A DNA stretch of 64,000 nt, from positions 5,196,001 through 5,260,000 of the forward strand of contig NZ_CP034449.1 in the NCBI RefSeq assembly GCF_003952425.1. The letters are read 5' to 3'. Position 1 is the stretch's first letter; every line of letters begins with the position of its first letter. The stretch is from Mesorhizobium sp. M2A.F.Ca.ET.046.03.2.1 (GTDB lineage Bacteria; Pseudomonadota; Alphaproteobacteria; Rhizobiales; Rhizobiaceae). The notes beneath the pieces were generated by a model. It was not told the DNA's origin. It searched no databases and saw only the letters and a program-made list of their open reading frames with translations. The translations under genes and the position numbers were made by a program. Below, piece after piece: positions 47,288 to 56,587 of this stretch.

Positions 47288-47316
47288 AGCAGCAAACCGT
47301 GGCTTGGCGCGGCCCG

Positions 47317-48498
47317 TTACTCGGCCGCCGCCGGCAGCGGCGGCGTCGCGCGGCTGCGCCATTCCCAGGCTAGCGAGCCGACAGCCACCACCACCGCCAC
47401 CAGCATGGCCAGGGCGCCGGCGAGCGGCAGGCTGCGATAGCCGTAGCCGGCATTGAGCATCGCAGCACCCAGCGACGCAGCGAGCGCGATGCCGACATTG
47501 AAGCCGGATGGGATCAGCGCGGAAGCGAGGTTGGAGGCATCGGCCGTCCAGGCCAGGATGCGCGTCTGGATCGGCGCGCCGATGGCGAAATTCAGACCGC
47601 CCCAGATGACGATGGCGACGATCATCGGCACCGGGTAGGGGCTCACCAGATGGATAACGCCGAGCGCCACCGCCTGCAGGGCGAGCATGACGATCAGCGA
47701 GGGCATCAGCTTCCAGTCGGCGAGCTTGCCGCCGACCAGGACGCCGATCGTGGCGCCGACGCCGTTGAGCAAAAGCACCCAAGGGATCAGGCTCTCGTCG
47801 AGGCCTGTCACTTCGAGCAGCATCGGCGTGATGTAGGTGAACGGCGCAAACTGGCCAATCATCAGCATCAGCATAAGGATCAGCGAGGTCCAGACCTGCT
47901 GGCGGCCAAGCACGCGAACTTCGCGCGCCAGCCCGGCGGGCCGGCTGGCGGCGCCCGCCGTTCGCGGCAACAGCGCCAGCATCGCGACGATCGCGATGAT
48001 GCCGAGCACGCCCATCACCCAGAAGGTCGCGCGCCAACCCCACAGACTGCCGATCGCGGTGCCGGCGGGCACGCCGATGACGTTGGAAACCGTCAGCCCC
48101 GAGAGGATCACCGCGACCGCCCGGCCGCGCTGGTCCTCCCGCACCAGGCTGACCGCAACCACCATGGCGACGCCGAAATAGCAACCATGCGCCACGGCAG
48201 TCGCAATGCGCAGCAGAAGCATCGAGGTGAAATCGGGCGCCAGCGCGCAGGCCACCTGGCCGAGGGTGAAAGCGATCGTCAGTCCGATCAGCAGCGTCTT
48301 GCGCGAGACTTTGCTGGTCATGAGCGCCAGCAGCGGGCCGCCGATGGCAATGCCGCAGGCATAGCCGGAGACGAGATATCCGGCGGTCGGCACCGAAACG
48401 CCGAGACCTTGCGCCACCTCCGGCAGCACACCGGCTATGACGAATTCGGTGGTGCCAAAGGCGAAGGCGGCAAGGAAAAGAGCAATCAGCGGCAGCAT
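47317..48498 (-). CDS. MFS transporter (AraJ/CmlA-type)
   Basis: 393-residue inner-membrane major facilitator with 12 predicted helices. Helix 1 is LIALFLAAFAFGTTEFVIAG with the signature GTTEFV, the loop is MTSKVSRKTLLIG, and the 'drug' motif in helix 5 is SNVIGVPAGTAIGSLWGW. Such proteins export drugs or sugars; the substrate here is not known. It is convergent with the MocR gene (29 bases apart). The open start at the ATG 48498 is used. Confidence 0.88.
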   Translation of the reverse strand: MLPLIALFLAAFAFGTTEFVIAGVLPEVAQGLGVSVPTAGYLVSGYACGIAIGGPLLALMTSKVSRKTLLIGLTIAFTLGQVACALAPDFTSMLLLRIATAVAHGCYFGVAMVVAVSLVREDQRGRAVAVILSGLTVSNVIGVPAGTAIGSLWGWRATFWVMGVLGIIAIVAMLALLPRTAGAASRPAGLAREVRVLGRQQVWTSLILMLMLMIGQFAPFTYITPMLLEVTGLDESLIPWVLLLNGVGATIGVLVGGKLADWKLMPSLIVMLALQAVALGVIHLVSPYPVPMIVAIVIWGGLNFAIGAPIQTRILAWTADASNLASALIPSGFNVGIALAASLGAAMLNAGYGYRSLPLAGALAMLVAVVVAVGSLAWEWRSRATPPLPAAAE

Positions 48499-48599
48499 GG
48501 TTCAAAACATATGCGAGGAATGCATGGCCTCAAACCACGCCTGGGCGGGCGCGGCAATGGAGAAATTGTCGATACCGCTTTAGCTTTTCTTGAGTTCCG

Positions 48600-50270
48600 T
48601 CAGCTGGCCCTCAGCCGCGAGCCGCCGAGCAGGCCGCGCTCCTCGAGCACCGGATAGGCGATCGAGGCCAACAGCGAGTTGATCTGCTTCAGGTCGCGGA
48701 TGGTGTCGAGGTGGATCGAGCTGGTCTCGATGCTCTTGGCGGTGCCTTCGCGCAGGCGCAGGAAATGGCTGGCGCTGGTTTCCTTCTCGCGCTCGCGCAA
48801 CAGGTCCTTCTCCAGAACCAATTGCCTGGCGGTTTCCGGGTCGCGCGAGACGAGCACGTTGAAGGCGAGCCGCGCATTTGCAAGCACGGAAGAGTGGAAG
48901 GCGCAAAGCTCCTGCCAGCCTTCCGGCGTGAATTCCAGGCCGCGCTCCAGCTTCTTCCTGACATGCACCAGCATGTTGCGCACGATGATGTCGCCGACCT
49001 GCTCCAGCTTGACGCAGGCGCCGATCAGCTCCTGGCAGCGCAACGCCTCGTCCTCGGTCAGCGGGTTCCGAGTGACTTTGGCTAAGTAGAGCTTGATCGC
49101 GGCGTGCTTCCGGTCGACGCGGTCGTCGAGCGCGGCAAGCGCCTTGATCTTGGCGGGGTCGGCATCCTCATAAAGCTCGATGATGCGCTTCAGCATGATC
49201 TCGACCGTCTCGCAAACCCGCACCACCTCGCGCGTCGCGTTGGCCAACGCCTGGTTCGGCGTATCGAGGGCGCTCTCATTCAGCGCCGACAGCTCCACGA
49301 CCTCGAGCGTGGCGGCCGGCTGCGGCGTGCTGCCCAGCGCCACGATCTTTTCGGAAGCGCGGTAGACGAGGCCGGCCAGCGGCAGTCCGGCCAGCAGGAT
49401 CAGCACATTGAACAGGATGTGGGCGTTGACGATCTGATCGGGCGCGCTTCTGCCGAGGAAGCCGACATCCGGCTTGAAGGTCATGATCAGGACCAGCATG
49501 ATCAGCGAGCCGAGGCCGCGCATCAAAAGATTGCCGACCGGCACGATGCGCACCTCGGGCGGCGCCGACCGCGTCAGCATCGGCGCAATCAGCGACGAGC
49601 CGAGATTGACGCCCAGCACCAGCACGACGCCCAGTTCCGGCGTGATCAGCCCGCGGCCCGCCAGTGTCGCCATCAAAAGCACCGCGGCGATGCTCGACTG
49701 GAACAGCCAGGTGACCAGCGCGGCTAACAGATAGGTGGTGATGGAGTCGCCGGAGAAATAATTGATGATCAGCGGCATCAGCTGGCTGTTGCGCAGCGGC
49801 TCCGACGCCTGGCCGATCATCTCCAGAGACAGGATCAGCAGGCCGACGCCGATCAGGATGCGGCCCGTCTGCCGCCAATCCCGCCGCTCGGTGGCCATGA
49901 ACATGACCGTGCCAGCGATCAGGCAGAGCGGCACCAAAAGCGTCAGATCGAAGGTGAGCAGCTTGGCCACCAGCGCCGAACCGATCTCGGCGCCGCGCAC
50001 CGCCAGTTGTCCGGCGGCGCCCGAAACGATGCCGGCGCCGGCGAAGGAGCCGACCAGCAGCGTCACCGCGGTTGAGCTCTGCAGCGCGACCGCCAGGCCG
50101 CAGCCTGTGAGCACCGCCATGACCGGATTGCGCATGGTGGCGCGCAGCCTGTGGCGCAGCACGTCACCATAGGCGCGCTCGACCCCTGTCTTCACCATGC
50201 GGGTGGCGAACAGCATCAGCGCCACCGCGCCGGCAAGGTGCAGGAGGACGACGGAGCCGCTCACAGCCAA
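48600..50270 (-). CDS. Na+/phosphate cotransporter family protein
   Basis: 556 residues. About nine membrane helices hold the duplicated QSST motifs (VALQSSTAVTLLVGS and LFQSSIAAVLLMATLAG), characteristic of NptA/PNaS Na-Pi cotransporters. The C-terminal 200 residues (about 345-556) form a PhoU-like helical domain (LDDRVDRKHAAIKLYLAKV, FLRLREGTAKSIETSSI). It would import phosphate or sense it. The start is a TTG at 50270 (GTG at 50264 is possible), with no strong Shine-Dalgarno. Confidence 0.88.
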   Translation of the reverse strand: MAVSGSVVLLHLAGAVALMLFATRMVKTGVERAYGDVLRHRLRATMRNPVMAVLTGCGLAVALQSSTAVTLLVGSFAGAGIVSGAAGQLAVRGAEIGSALVAKLLTFDLTLLVPLCLIAGTVMFMATERRDWRQTGRILIGVGLLILSLEMIGQASEPLRNSQLMPLIINYFSGDSITTYLLAALVTWLFQSSIAAVLLMATLAGRGLITPELGVVLVLGVNLGSSLIAPMLTRSAPPEVRIVPVGNLLMRGLGSLIMLVLIMTFKPDVGFLGRSAPDQIVNAHILFNVLILLAGLPLAGLVYRASEKIVALGSTPQPAATLEVVELSALNESALDTPNQALANATREVVRVCETVEIMLKRIIELYEDADPAKIKALAALDDRVDRKHAAIKLYLAKVTRNPLTEDEALRCQELIGACVKLEQVGDIIVRNMLVHVRKKLERGLEFTPEGWQELCAFHSSVLANARLAFNVLVSRDPETARQLVLEKDLLREREKETSASHFLRLREGTAKSIETSSIHLDTIRDLKQINSLLASIAYPVLEERGLLGGSRLRAS

Positions 50271-50624
50271 CCCCGCGGGGTAGCTCTGGCAGCGCGGAGA
50301 GAGGTACGAATCTTAGCCATCTCGAGGCCTGGAAATACACCAATTAAGATTAGCCGGATAATAGATTTTGTAATGCGGGGATCGTCTCCGCTCGACGGCG
50401 CATGTCGGAAATGAACGGAAAAGGCATTGGTTGCATGCGCCTGGCGGCTGCGCTTCGCTTCATGCTGCCCAACGCTTGGCGGCGTGGCCCGGGAAATCCG
50501 CAGCGTTGTTGAAGCGGCTTGAGCAAGCATCGGAAATCATTACAGAATTGTAATTCTAACGTTCAGTTTCGGTTCATCCGCTGGCGGTTACTCCTGCGTC
50601 TATCGACAACAAGGAGTACCGACC
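50271..50624. other. Divergent intergenic region
   Basis: 354 bases between the Na/Pi gene and the RcnB-type gene. AT-rich stretches at 50340-50370 may hold the Na/Pi promoter. A dyad at 50539-50554 precedes the RcnB-type gene. No ORF is supported. Confidence 0.4.
50539..50554 (+). promoter_or_regulatory. Dyad upstream of the RcnB-like gene
   Basis: ATTACAGAATTGTAAT has perfect 6-bp inverted arms and sits about 70 bases before the start codon, suitable for a two-component or metal-responsive activator. The overlapping GAATTGTAATTC is also symmetrical. The binder is unknown. Confidence 0.45.
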
Positions 50625-50990
50625 ATGAAGCGTCTCATACTTTCCGCCGTCACCGCCTCGATGCTGGCCGCCTCGGCCTTCTCCGGCCAGGCCGCGCCGC
50701 TCGCCCAGCCGAGCGCGCCGCAGTCGAATTACACGCAGGTCGACTGGCAGAAGCCCGGCCGGCATGTCGACAAGCGGGTCGTCTTGAAGAAGAAGGTCGT
50801 AGTTAGGCGCAGCCACTGGCGCAATGGCCAGAAGTATTCCAACTGGAGGCGCCACCAGTCGATCCGCGACTGGCACCGCTACGGCCTGCGCCGCCCGGGC
50901 CCCGGCCAGGAGTGGATCCGCGTCGGCAACGATTATGTGCTGGTCAGCATCCTTTCCGGCATCATCTTCGGCGCCATCGCCGCGCGCTAA
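50625..50990 (+). CDS. RcnB-family periplasmic protein
   Basis: 121 residues with a Sec signal peptide (MKRLILSAVTASMLAASAFSGQA, cleaved near APLAQ). The mature part is basic and has the RcnB-like region VDWQKPGRHVDKRVVLKKKV and DWHRYGLRRPGPGQEWIRVG followed by a terminal hydrophobic segment (YVLVSILSGIIFGAIA). RcnB proteins influence nickel/cobalt homeostasis in E. coli; in rhizobia the role of such small proteins is unproven. AAGGAG precedes the ATG by 8 bases. Confidence 0.82.
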   Translation: MKRLILSAVTASMLAASAFSGQAAPLAQPSAPQSNYTQVDWQKPGRHVDKRVVLKKKVVVRRSHWRNGQKYSNWRRHQSIRDWHRYGLRRPGPGQEWIRVGNDYVLVSILSGIIFGAIAAR

Positions 50991-51126
50991 TCCCGGCAAT
51001 CCGGAAATTCAGAAGGCGGCCATCCGGCCGTCTTCTTTTGGTCTGTGAAAAGCGGGTACGATGGGCCCGACAGAGTCGCAGCGCCCGGCCGGCTTGATTA
51101 TATGGAGGGCAAACGAGCTTTCTTAG

Positions 51127-53076
51127 ATGCGCTTTCCGCCCGCCTTCCTCGACGAGATACGCGACCGCGTGCCGATTTCATCGGTGATCGGCACGCGTGT
51201 CGCGTGGGACAGGAAGAAGACCAACGCGTCGCGCGGCGACTATTGGGCCTGCTGCCCGTTCCACGGCGAGAAAAGCCCGTCCTTCCACTGCGAGGACAAG
51301 AAGGGCCGTTATCACTGCTTCGGCTGCTCGGTTTCGGGCGATCATTTCAAGTTCCTCACCGAGCTAGACGGCATGAGCTTCCCCGAGGCGGTCGAGAAGA
51401 TCGCCGAAATGGCCGGCGTGCCGATGCCGGTGCGCGATGAACGGGAAGAACGGCGCGAGAAGGAGCGCGCCAGCCTGACTGAGGTGATGGAGATGGCGAC
51501 CGCCTTCTTCCAGGAGCGACTGCAGAGCGCCGACGGTGCTAAAGCCCGTGCGTATCTCAGGGAGCGCGGACTGACGTCGGCGACGCAGCAATCGTTCCGG
51601 CTGGGCTATGCGCCCGACAGCCGCAACGCCTTGAAAGAGCATCTCGCCGCCAAGGGCGTGCCGAAGGCCGATATCGAGGCTTGCGGCCTGGTGCGGCACG
51701 GCGAAGACATTCCGGTTTCCTATGACTGGTTCCGCGACCGCATCATGTTCCCCATCCCGGATTCGCGCGGCAAGATCATCGCCTTCGGCGGGCGGGCGCT
51801 GGCGCCCGATGCCTTGGCCAAATACATGAACTCGCCCGACACCGAGCTCTTCCACAAGGGCAACGTGCTCTACAATTTCGCCCGCGCCCGCAAGGCACTC
51901 GCCAAGGGCGGCACGGTGATCGCGGTCGAAGGCTATATGGACGTCATCGCGCTGGCGCAGGCCGGGTTCGAGAATGCCGTGGCGCCGCTCGGCACCGCGC
52001 TCACCGAAAACCAGCTCGAGCTGTTGTGGCGCATGGCGCCCGAGCCGGTGCTTTGCTTCGACGGCGACCAGGCCGGGCTGAAGGCGGCGTGGCGGGCGGC
52101 CGACATGGCGCTGCCTTCGGTCCAGCCGGAACGTCGCGTGCGCTTTGCGCTGCTGCCCGATGGCAAGGACCCGGACGATCTGGTCAGGGCCGATGGGCCG
52201 GATGCGTTCCGCGCCGTGCTTTCGGAGGCGCGGCCGCTTGTCGACCTTTTGTGGATGCGCGAGACGGCCGGCGGTGTTTTCGACACACCGGAGCGGCGCG
52301 CGGGGCTGGAAAAGACGGTGGGAGAACTCGCCGGCCGTATCCGCGACGAAAGCACGCGCTACCAATATCAGCAGGAAATGCGCGAGCGGGTGCGGAGCTT
52401 CTTCGGCTCGCAACGCGCGGTGCGGCAGGGCCATGGCGGACGCTCCGACGGCCGGCCGGGCGAGCGCGGCAGGGGTTCGGCGCCAGGCGGGGCGTTTGGC
52501 CGGGGCTTTGTCGGCGGGCGCGCCGCGATCACCGAGAGCCTGGGCCGCTCGGCGCTGGTCAAACGCGCTGGCGAGGGGATGTCGGTGCGCGAGGCCACGA
52601 TCATCGTGGCTCTGGTCAACCACCCGGCGCTGATCGACGAGAATTTCGCCCATGTCGAATTCCTCGACCTCGCCAATTCGGATTTGCGCAAACTGCACGC
52701 GGCCATCCTCGACGCCATGGCGCATGACGCGGCCGACGAGCGCGGCGCGGTCATCGCCACCATCGAGCGCGCCGGCTGCGGCGGCATCTGGGAGCGGGCG
52801 GTGGAACTGATCAAGCGGGCGCGGCAATGGCCGGCACTCGAAACCGCCGCGCTCGACGATGCCCGCGACGCCTTCAACCAGGCGATGCACTTGCAGCGCA
52901 GCGCCCGCACCTTACATAGAGAGCTGAAACAGGCGCAGGCGGCGCTCGATGCAGACCCTTCGGACGAAAACTTCCGGCATCTCGTCGAGATTCAAGCGCA
53001 ATTCAACGATGTGCAGGCAACGGAAGCGCTGATCGAAGGGTTCGGCGTTTCATCGGGCAGGGTTGGCCGCGTTTAG
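51127..53076 (+). CDS. dnaG: DNA primase
   Basis: 649-residue RNA primer synthase for replication. N-terminal CHC2 zinc finger (CCPFHGEKSPSFHC, then YHCFGCSVSGDHF), the catalytic RNAP basic patch and TOPRIM core (VIAVEGYMDVIALAQAGF with the acidic VLCFDGDQAG), and a helical C-terminal DnaB-interacting domain (about residues 480-649, with an Arg/Gly-rich linker GRSDGRPGERGRGSAPGG). Full length for the family. The rpoD gene follows 428 bases downstream, as in many proteobacteria; this is the core of the macromolecular synthesis operon. Confidence 0.97.
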   Translation: MRFPPAFLDEIRDRVPISSVIGTRVAWDRKKTNASRGDYWACCPFHGEKSPSFHCEDKKGRYHCFGCSVSGDHFKFLTELDGMSFPEAVEKIAEMAGVPMPVRDEREERREKERASLTEVMEMATAFFQERLQSADGAKARAYLRERGLTSATQQSFRLGYAPDSRNALKEHLAAKGVPKADIEACGLVRHGEDIPVSYDWFRDRIMFPIPDSRGKIIAFGGRALAPDALAKYMNSPDTELFHKGNVLYNFARARKALAKGGTVIAVEGYMDVIALAQAGFENAVAPLGTALTENQLELLWRMAPEPVLCFDGDQAGLKAAWRAADMALPSVQPERRVRFALLPDGKDPDDLVRADGPDAFRAVLSEARPLVDLLWMRETAGGVFDTPERRAGLEKTVGELAGRIRDESTRYQYQQEMRERVRSFFGSQRAVRQGHGGRSDGRPGERGRGSAPGGAFGRGFVGGRAAITESLGRSALVKRAGEGMSVREATIIVALVNHPALIDENFAHVEFLDLANSDLRKLHAAILDAMAHDAADERGAVIATIERAGCGGIWERAVELIKRARQWPALETAALDDARDAFNQAMHLQRSARTLHRELKQAQAALDADPSDENFRHLVEIQAQFNDVQATEALIEGFGVSSGRVGRV

Positions 53077-53503
53077 GGCCGAACACCACCCATTGGAAGT
53101 GAGTGGAAATGCGCAGCGCGTCGAATCGACGCCTCTAAGCGGGTAATTGATTCGCTTTTTTCATGCGAATCATGCCAGAGGCGCTTGACCTTCTGGCAGA
53201 TTGGCGGAATCAGGACGATTCGAAACGTTAACCGTGCCCCGGCGTCGGCGGGAAATTTGAGCGATGTGAGGTGCCGGTGACGGCTGGACAGGCAAAACGC
53301 CTGCTCCAGATATCAGGGTTAATCTGGACTTAATGCATGTCGCCCAAAAGTGAAAACCGGTTTGGGGCAAACGAGATGCACAAAACAAAAGAGATGACGC
53401 GGTTGCCGGGCCGGTAAAAAGCATTCCGGTACGAGCACATCCGGCGTAACCGGTCCGACAGTTTACGCGGCCTCGATATTGGGCCGCTTGGAGACGACAA
53501 AGA
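53077..53503 (+). other. dnaG-rpoD intergenic region
   Basis: 427 bases without a gene. CTTGAC near 53188 is a possible -35 of an internal rpoD promoter, with only a weak -10. The stretch 53334-53395 is a dispersed repeat. The region just before rpoD has GGAG 10 bases before the ATG. Confidence 0.4.
53334..53395. repeat. Rhizobial intergenic palindrome (RIME-like)
   Basis: TGCATGTCGCCCAAAAGTG...AACCGGTTTGGGGC...GAGATGCACAAAACAAA is the familiar RIME-type sequence, with TGCAT/ATGCA inverted ends and an inner CCCAAA/TTTGGG dyad. The core is shared with 5212-5251. It sits in the rpoD leader. Confidence 0.7.
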
Positions 53504-55531
53504 ATGGCGACAAAGGAAAAGGAAGAGGTCGAGACCGAACGCGAAGGCGCCACCGATGGCCCTCTGCTCGACCTTTCCGACGATGCTGTCAAGAAGATGA
53601 TCAAGGCCGCGAAGAAACGCGGCTATGTCACGCTCGACGAATTGAACGCGGTGCTGCCCTCGGAAGAGACGGATCCGGACCGCATCGAAGACATCAATGC
53701 GATGCTCAGCGACATGGGCATCAACGTCGTTGAGGATGACGAGCAGGGCGAAGAGGCCGAGGCCGAGCCCGCCGGCGACAGCGAGGAAGACGCCAACGAG
53801 CTTGCCGAGCAGACCGGCACCGCCGTTGCCGCCACGACCACCAAGAAAGAGCCGACCGATCGCACCGACGATCCGGTGCGCATGTACCTGCGCGAGATGG
53901 GCTCGGTCGAGCTTCTGTCGCGCGAGGGCGAAATCGCCATTGCCAAGCGTATCGAGGCCGGCCGCGAAACGATGATCGCGGGTCTGTGCGAAAGCCCGCT
54001 GACCTTCCAGGCCATCATCATCTGGCGCGACGAGCTCAACGAATCGAAGATCCTGCTGCGCGAGATCATCGACCTCGAGGCGACCTATGCCGGCCCGGAG
54101 GCCAAGCAGGCACCGGTGGTCGAACGTGTCGAGGAATCGCCCAAGCCGGACGAGAAGCCGCGCGGCCGCGCGGCGGCACGCGAGGAAGAAGACGACATCA
54201 CCAATGTCGGCGGAGACACGCGCGGGCTGGAGGAAGAGGAAGACGACGAGGACGAGGCCAGCCTGTCGCTGGCCGCGATGGAAGCGGAACTGCGCCCGCA
54301 GGTGATGGAGACGCTCGACGTCATCGCGGACACCTACAAGAAGCTGCGCAAGCTGCAGGACCAGCAGGTCGAGAATCGTCTCGCCGCCGCCGGCACGCTG
54401 TCGCCCAGCCAGGACCGCAGGCTCAAGGAGCTGAAGGACCAGCTGATCAAGGCGGTGAAGTCGCTGTCGCTCAACGCGGCGCGCATCGAGGCGCTGGTCG
54501 AGCAGCTCTACGACATCAACAAGCGCCTGGTGCAGAACGAGGGCAAGCTTCTGCGGCTCGCCGAGAGCTATGGCGTGCGCCGCGAGGAATTCCTCAAGGA
54601 ATATCAGGGCTCGGAGCTCGATCCGAACTGGACCCGCTCGATCGCCAATTTGACTTCGCGCGGTTGGAAGGAATTCACCAAGAACGAGAAGGACACGATC
54701 AAGGAGCTGCGCGCCGAGATCCAGAACCTCGCCACCGAAACGGCGATCTCGATCCTGGAATTCCGCAAGATCGTGAACCAGGTGCAGAAGGGCGAGCGCG
54801 AGGCTGCGATCGCCAAGAAGGAAATGGTCGAGGCGAACCTGCGCCTCGTCATCTCCATCGCCAAGAAATACACCAACCGCGGCCTGCAGTTCCTGGACCT
54901 CATCCAGGAAGGCAATATCGGCCTGATGAAGGCGGTCGATAAGTTCGAATATCGTCGCGGCTACAAGTTCTCGACCTACGCCACCTGGTGGATCCGGCAG
55001 GCCATCACCCGCTCGATCGCCGACCAGGCGCGCACCATCCGCATTCCGGTGCACATGATCGAGACGATCAACAAGATCGTTCGCACCTCGCGCCAGATGC
55101 TGCACGAGATCGGCCGCGAGCCGACGCCGGAGGAACTGGCGGAAAAGCTAGCCATGCCGCTGGAAAAGGTGCGCAAGGTCTTGAAGATCGCCAAGGAGCC
55201 GATCTCGCTCGAAACGCCTGTGGGCGACGAGGAGGATTCGCATCTCGGCGACTTCATCGAGGACAAGATGGCGATCCTGCCGATCGACGCCGCGATCCAG
55301 GCCAATCTGCGCGAGACGACGACGCGGGTGCTTGCCTCGCTGACGCCGCGCGAGGAACGCGTGTTGCGCATGCGCTTCGGCATCGGCATGAACACCGACC
55401 ACACGCTGGAGGAAGTCGGCCAGCAGTTCTCGGTGACGCGCGAGCGCATCCGCCAGATCGAAGCCAAGGCGCTGCGCAAGCTCAAGCATCCGAGCCGGTC
55501 GCGGAAGCTCAGAAGTTTCCTCGACAGCTGA
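53504..55531 (+). CDS. rpoD: RNA polymerase primary sigma factor (sigma-70)
   Basis: 675 residues. Region 1.1 (residues about 10-75), region 1.2 ([20 protein letters not shown]), a long acidic non-conserved insert (EEEDDEDEA near 245), region 2 ([39 protein letters not shown]), region 3, and region 4 ([20 protein letters not shown]). This is the housekeeping sigma factor of the alphaproteobacterial type. It directs RNA polymerase to most promoters in the cell. Length matches rhizobial RpoD (about 670-685). A hairpin terminator follows at 55554-55580. Confidence 0.98.
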   Translation: MATKEKEEVETEREGATDGPLLDLSDDAVKKMIKAAKKRGYVTLDELNAVLPSEETDPDRIEDINAMLSDMGINVVEDDEQGEEAEAEPAGDSEEDANELAEQTGTAVAATTTKKEPTDRTDDPVRMYLREMGSVELLSREGEIAIAKRIEAGRETMIAGLCESPLTFQAIIIWRDELNESKILLREIIDLEATYAGPEAKQAPVVERVEESPKPDEKPRGRAAAREEEDDITNVGGDTRGLEEEEDDEDEASLSLAAMEAELRPQVMETLDVIADTYKKLRKLQDQQVENRLAAAGTLSPSQDRRLKELKDQLIKAVKSLSLNAARIEALVEQLYDINKRLVQNEGKLLRLAESYGVRREEFLKEYQGSELDPNWTRSIANLTSRGWKEFTKNEKDTIKELRAEIQNLATETAISILEFRKIVNQVQKGEREAAIAKKEMVEANLRLVISIAKKYTNRGLQFLDLIQEGNIGLMKAVDKFEYRRGYKFSTYATWWIRQAITRSIADQARTIRIPVHMIETINKIVRTSRQMLHEIGREPTPEELAEKLAMPLEKVRKVLKIAKEPISLETPVGDEEDSHLGDFIEDKMAILPIDAAIQANLRETTTRVLASLTPREERVLRMRFGIGMNTDHTLEEVGQQFSVTRERIRQIEAKALRKLKHPSRSRKLRSFLDS

Positions 55532-55553
55532 TCCGCAGGTCAGACAAGCAAAT

Positions 55554-55580
55554 CCAAAGGGCGCCTCGGGCGCCCTTTGG
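55554..55580 (+). terminator. rpoD terminator hairpin
   Basis: CCAAAGGGCGC (55554-55564) and GCGCCCTTTGG (55570-55580) form a perfect 11-bp stem with a 5-base loop. There is no T tract, but this is the usual place for the end of the rpoD transcript. Confidence 0.65.
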
Positions 55581-55729
55581 CGTTTCCGGCCCCTCATGCC
55601 GCCTTGCCGCACCTGCCCGACAGGAGGATAATTCCGTTGCCGGATGCATTTGTGGGCGACAAGCCGGATGCCCGCCCCGGCGCCGGTCGTACGGCGTCGC
55701 GCTCCGTGGCTCCCGGTGGGAGGTATGCC

Positions 55730-56023
55730 ATGACAACCTACATCGTGCTTATCAACTGGACCGAGCTGGGCGCCAGGAATGTGCGGGAGTCGCCAAAGCG
55801 GCTCGATGCCGCCAAGAAGCTGCTGGGCGAAATGGGCGGATCGTTCAAGTCTTTCTACCTGACGATGGGCGAATGCGACATGGTCGCCATCGTCGAAGCC
55901 CCGGACGATGCGGTGCTCGCCCGCTTCGCGCTGCTGCTGTCGTCTGGCGGTAACGTCAAGACGCGGACGATGAAGGCGTTCCCGGAATTCGCCTATCGCG
56001 AGATCATCAGTTCGCTGGGGTAG
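55730..56023 (+). CDS. GYD-domain protein
   Basis: 97 residues, the whole of a GYD domain (MTTYIVLINWTELGARNVRE, then GGSFKSFYLTMGECDMVAIVEAPDD). These small dimeric alpha/beta proteins are common in alphaproteobacteria and of unknown activity. GGGAGG lies 6 bases before the ATG at 55730, so this start is favoured over the open frame to 55577. It stands alone after the rpoD terminator. Confidence 0.88.
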   Translation: MTTYIVLINWTELGARNVRESPKRLDAAKKLLGEMGGSFKSFYLTMGECDMVAIVEAPDDAVLARFALLLSSGGNVKTRTMKAFPEFAYREIISSLG

Positions 56024-56090
56024 GAGGCGGGCTGAAGCCGGGACCGGCGCGGCTGTTGCGAAGCCGCGCCGCATTGCCGATAGTCGCACC

Positions 56091-56471
56091 ATGCCCAAGC
56101 CTTTGCTGACCGTCTGGTACAACACGCGCTGTCCGGTGTGCGATGCCGGCATCAGCCGCCAGAAGAGGCGGCTGATCGAGGCGGTCAAGGCAGGCCGCGT
56201 CGCATTCCGCGACATCAATTTCGAACCTGAAGCGCTCTCGGCCTTCGGCGCTTCGCTCGAGGATATCCGGCGACGGCTGCACGCGACAGATAGCGAAGGC
56301 CGGCTGCTGGTCGGCGCCGACGTGGCGATCGCGGTCTGGCGGCTCACGCCGGGCGAGGGGTGGCTGGCGACCCTCTTCGGCAACGCCGTCGCGCTGCCTT
56401 TGACGTGCATCGCCTACGACCGTTTCGCGGACCTTCTCTACGCCTGGAACCGGCGCCAGGGCCGCTGGTAG
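56091..56471 (+). CDS. DUF393 (DCC family) thiol-disulfide oxidoreductase-like protein
   Basis: 126 residues. The active-site CxxC is in YNTRCPVCDAGISRQKRR, near the start, characteristic of the DUF393/DCC family. The rest has one family motif (FRDINFEPEALSAFG) and a C-terminal region FADLLYAWNRRQGR. Likely a thioredoxin-fold redox protein in the cytoplasm or membrane periphery. It lies 67 bases after the GYD gene. Confidence 0.85.
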   Translation: MPKPLLTVWYNTRCPVCDAGISRQKRRLIEAVKAGRVAFRDINFEPEALSAFGASLEDIRRRLHATDSEGRLLVGADVAIAVWRLTPGEGWLATLFGNAVALPLTCIAYDRFADLLYAWNRRQGRW

Positions 56472-56503
56472 GCGGCAAGGCCAGAGGCCCTGGCGCATCC
56501 TGC

Positions 56504-56570
56504 GATACATCGTAAGATATATCTTGACTTGACAAGCGGTGCGCCTTACTTAAGATGTATCGTAAGATAT
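56504..56570 (+). promoter_or_regulatory. padR promoter with two 17-bp repeats
   Basis: GATACATCGTAAGATAT (56504-56520) and GATGTATCGTAAGATAT (56554-56570) are direct repeats 50 bases apart, differing at two positions. They flank a promoter: TTGACA (56529-56534), 16 bases, TAAGAT (56551-56556). AAGATATATCTT (56514-56525) is a perfect palindrome. The arrangement suits autorepression by the PadR protein, perhaps by looping. Confidence 0.7.
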
Positions 56571-56587
56571 AACTCAAGGAGCAATCC

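Noticed and set aside
46568..48505. Open frame of 645 codons on the minus strand
   Set aside because: Out-of-frame shadow of the MFS gene and antisense of the MocR gene.
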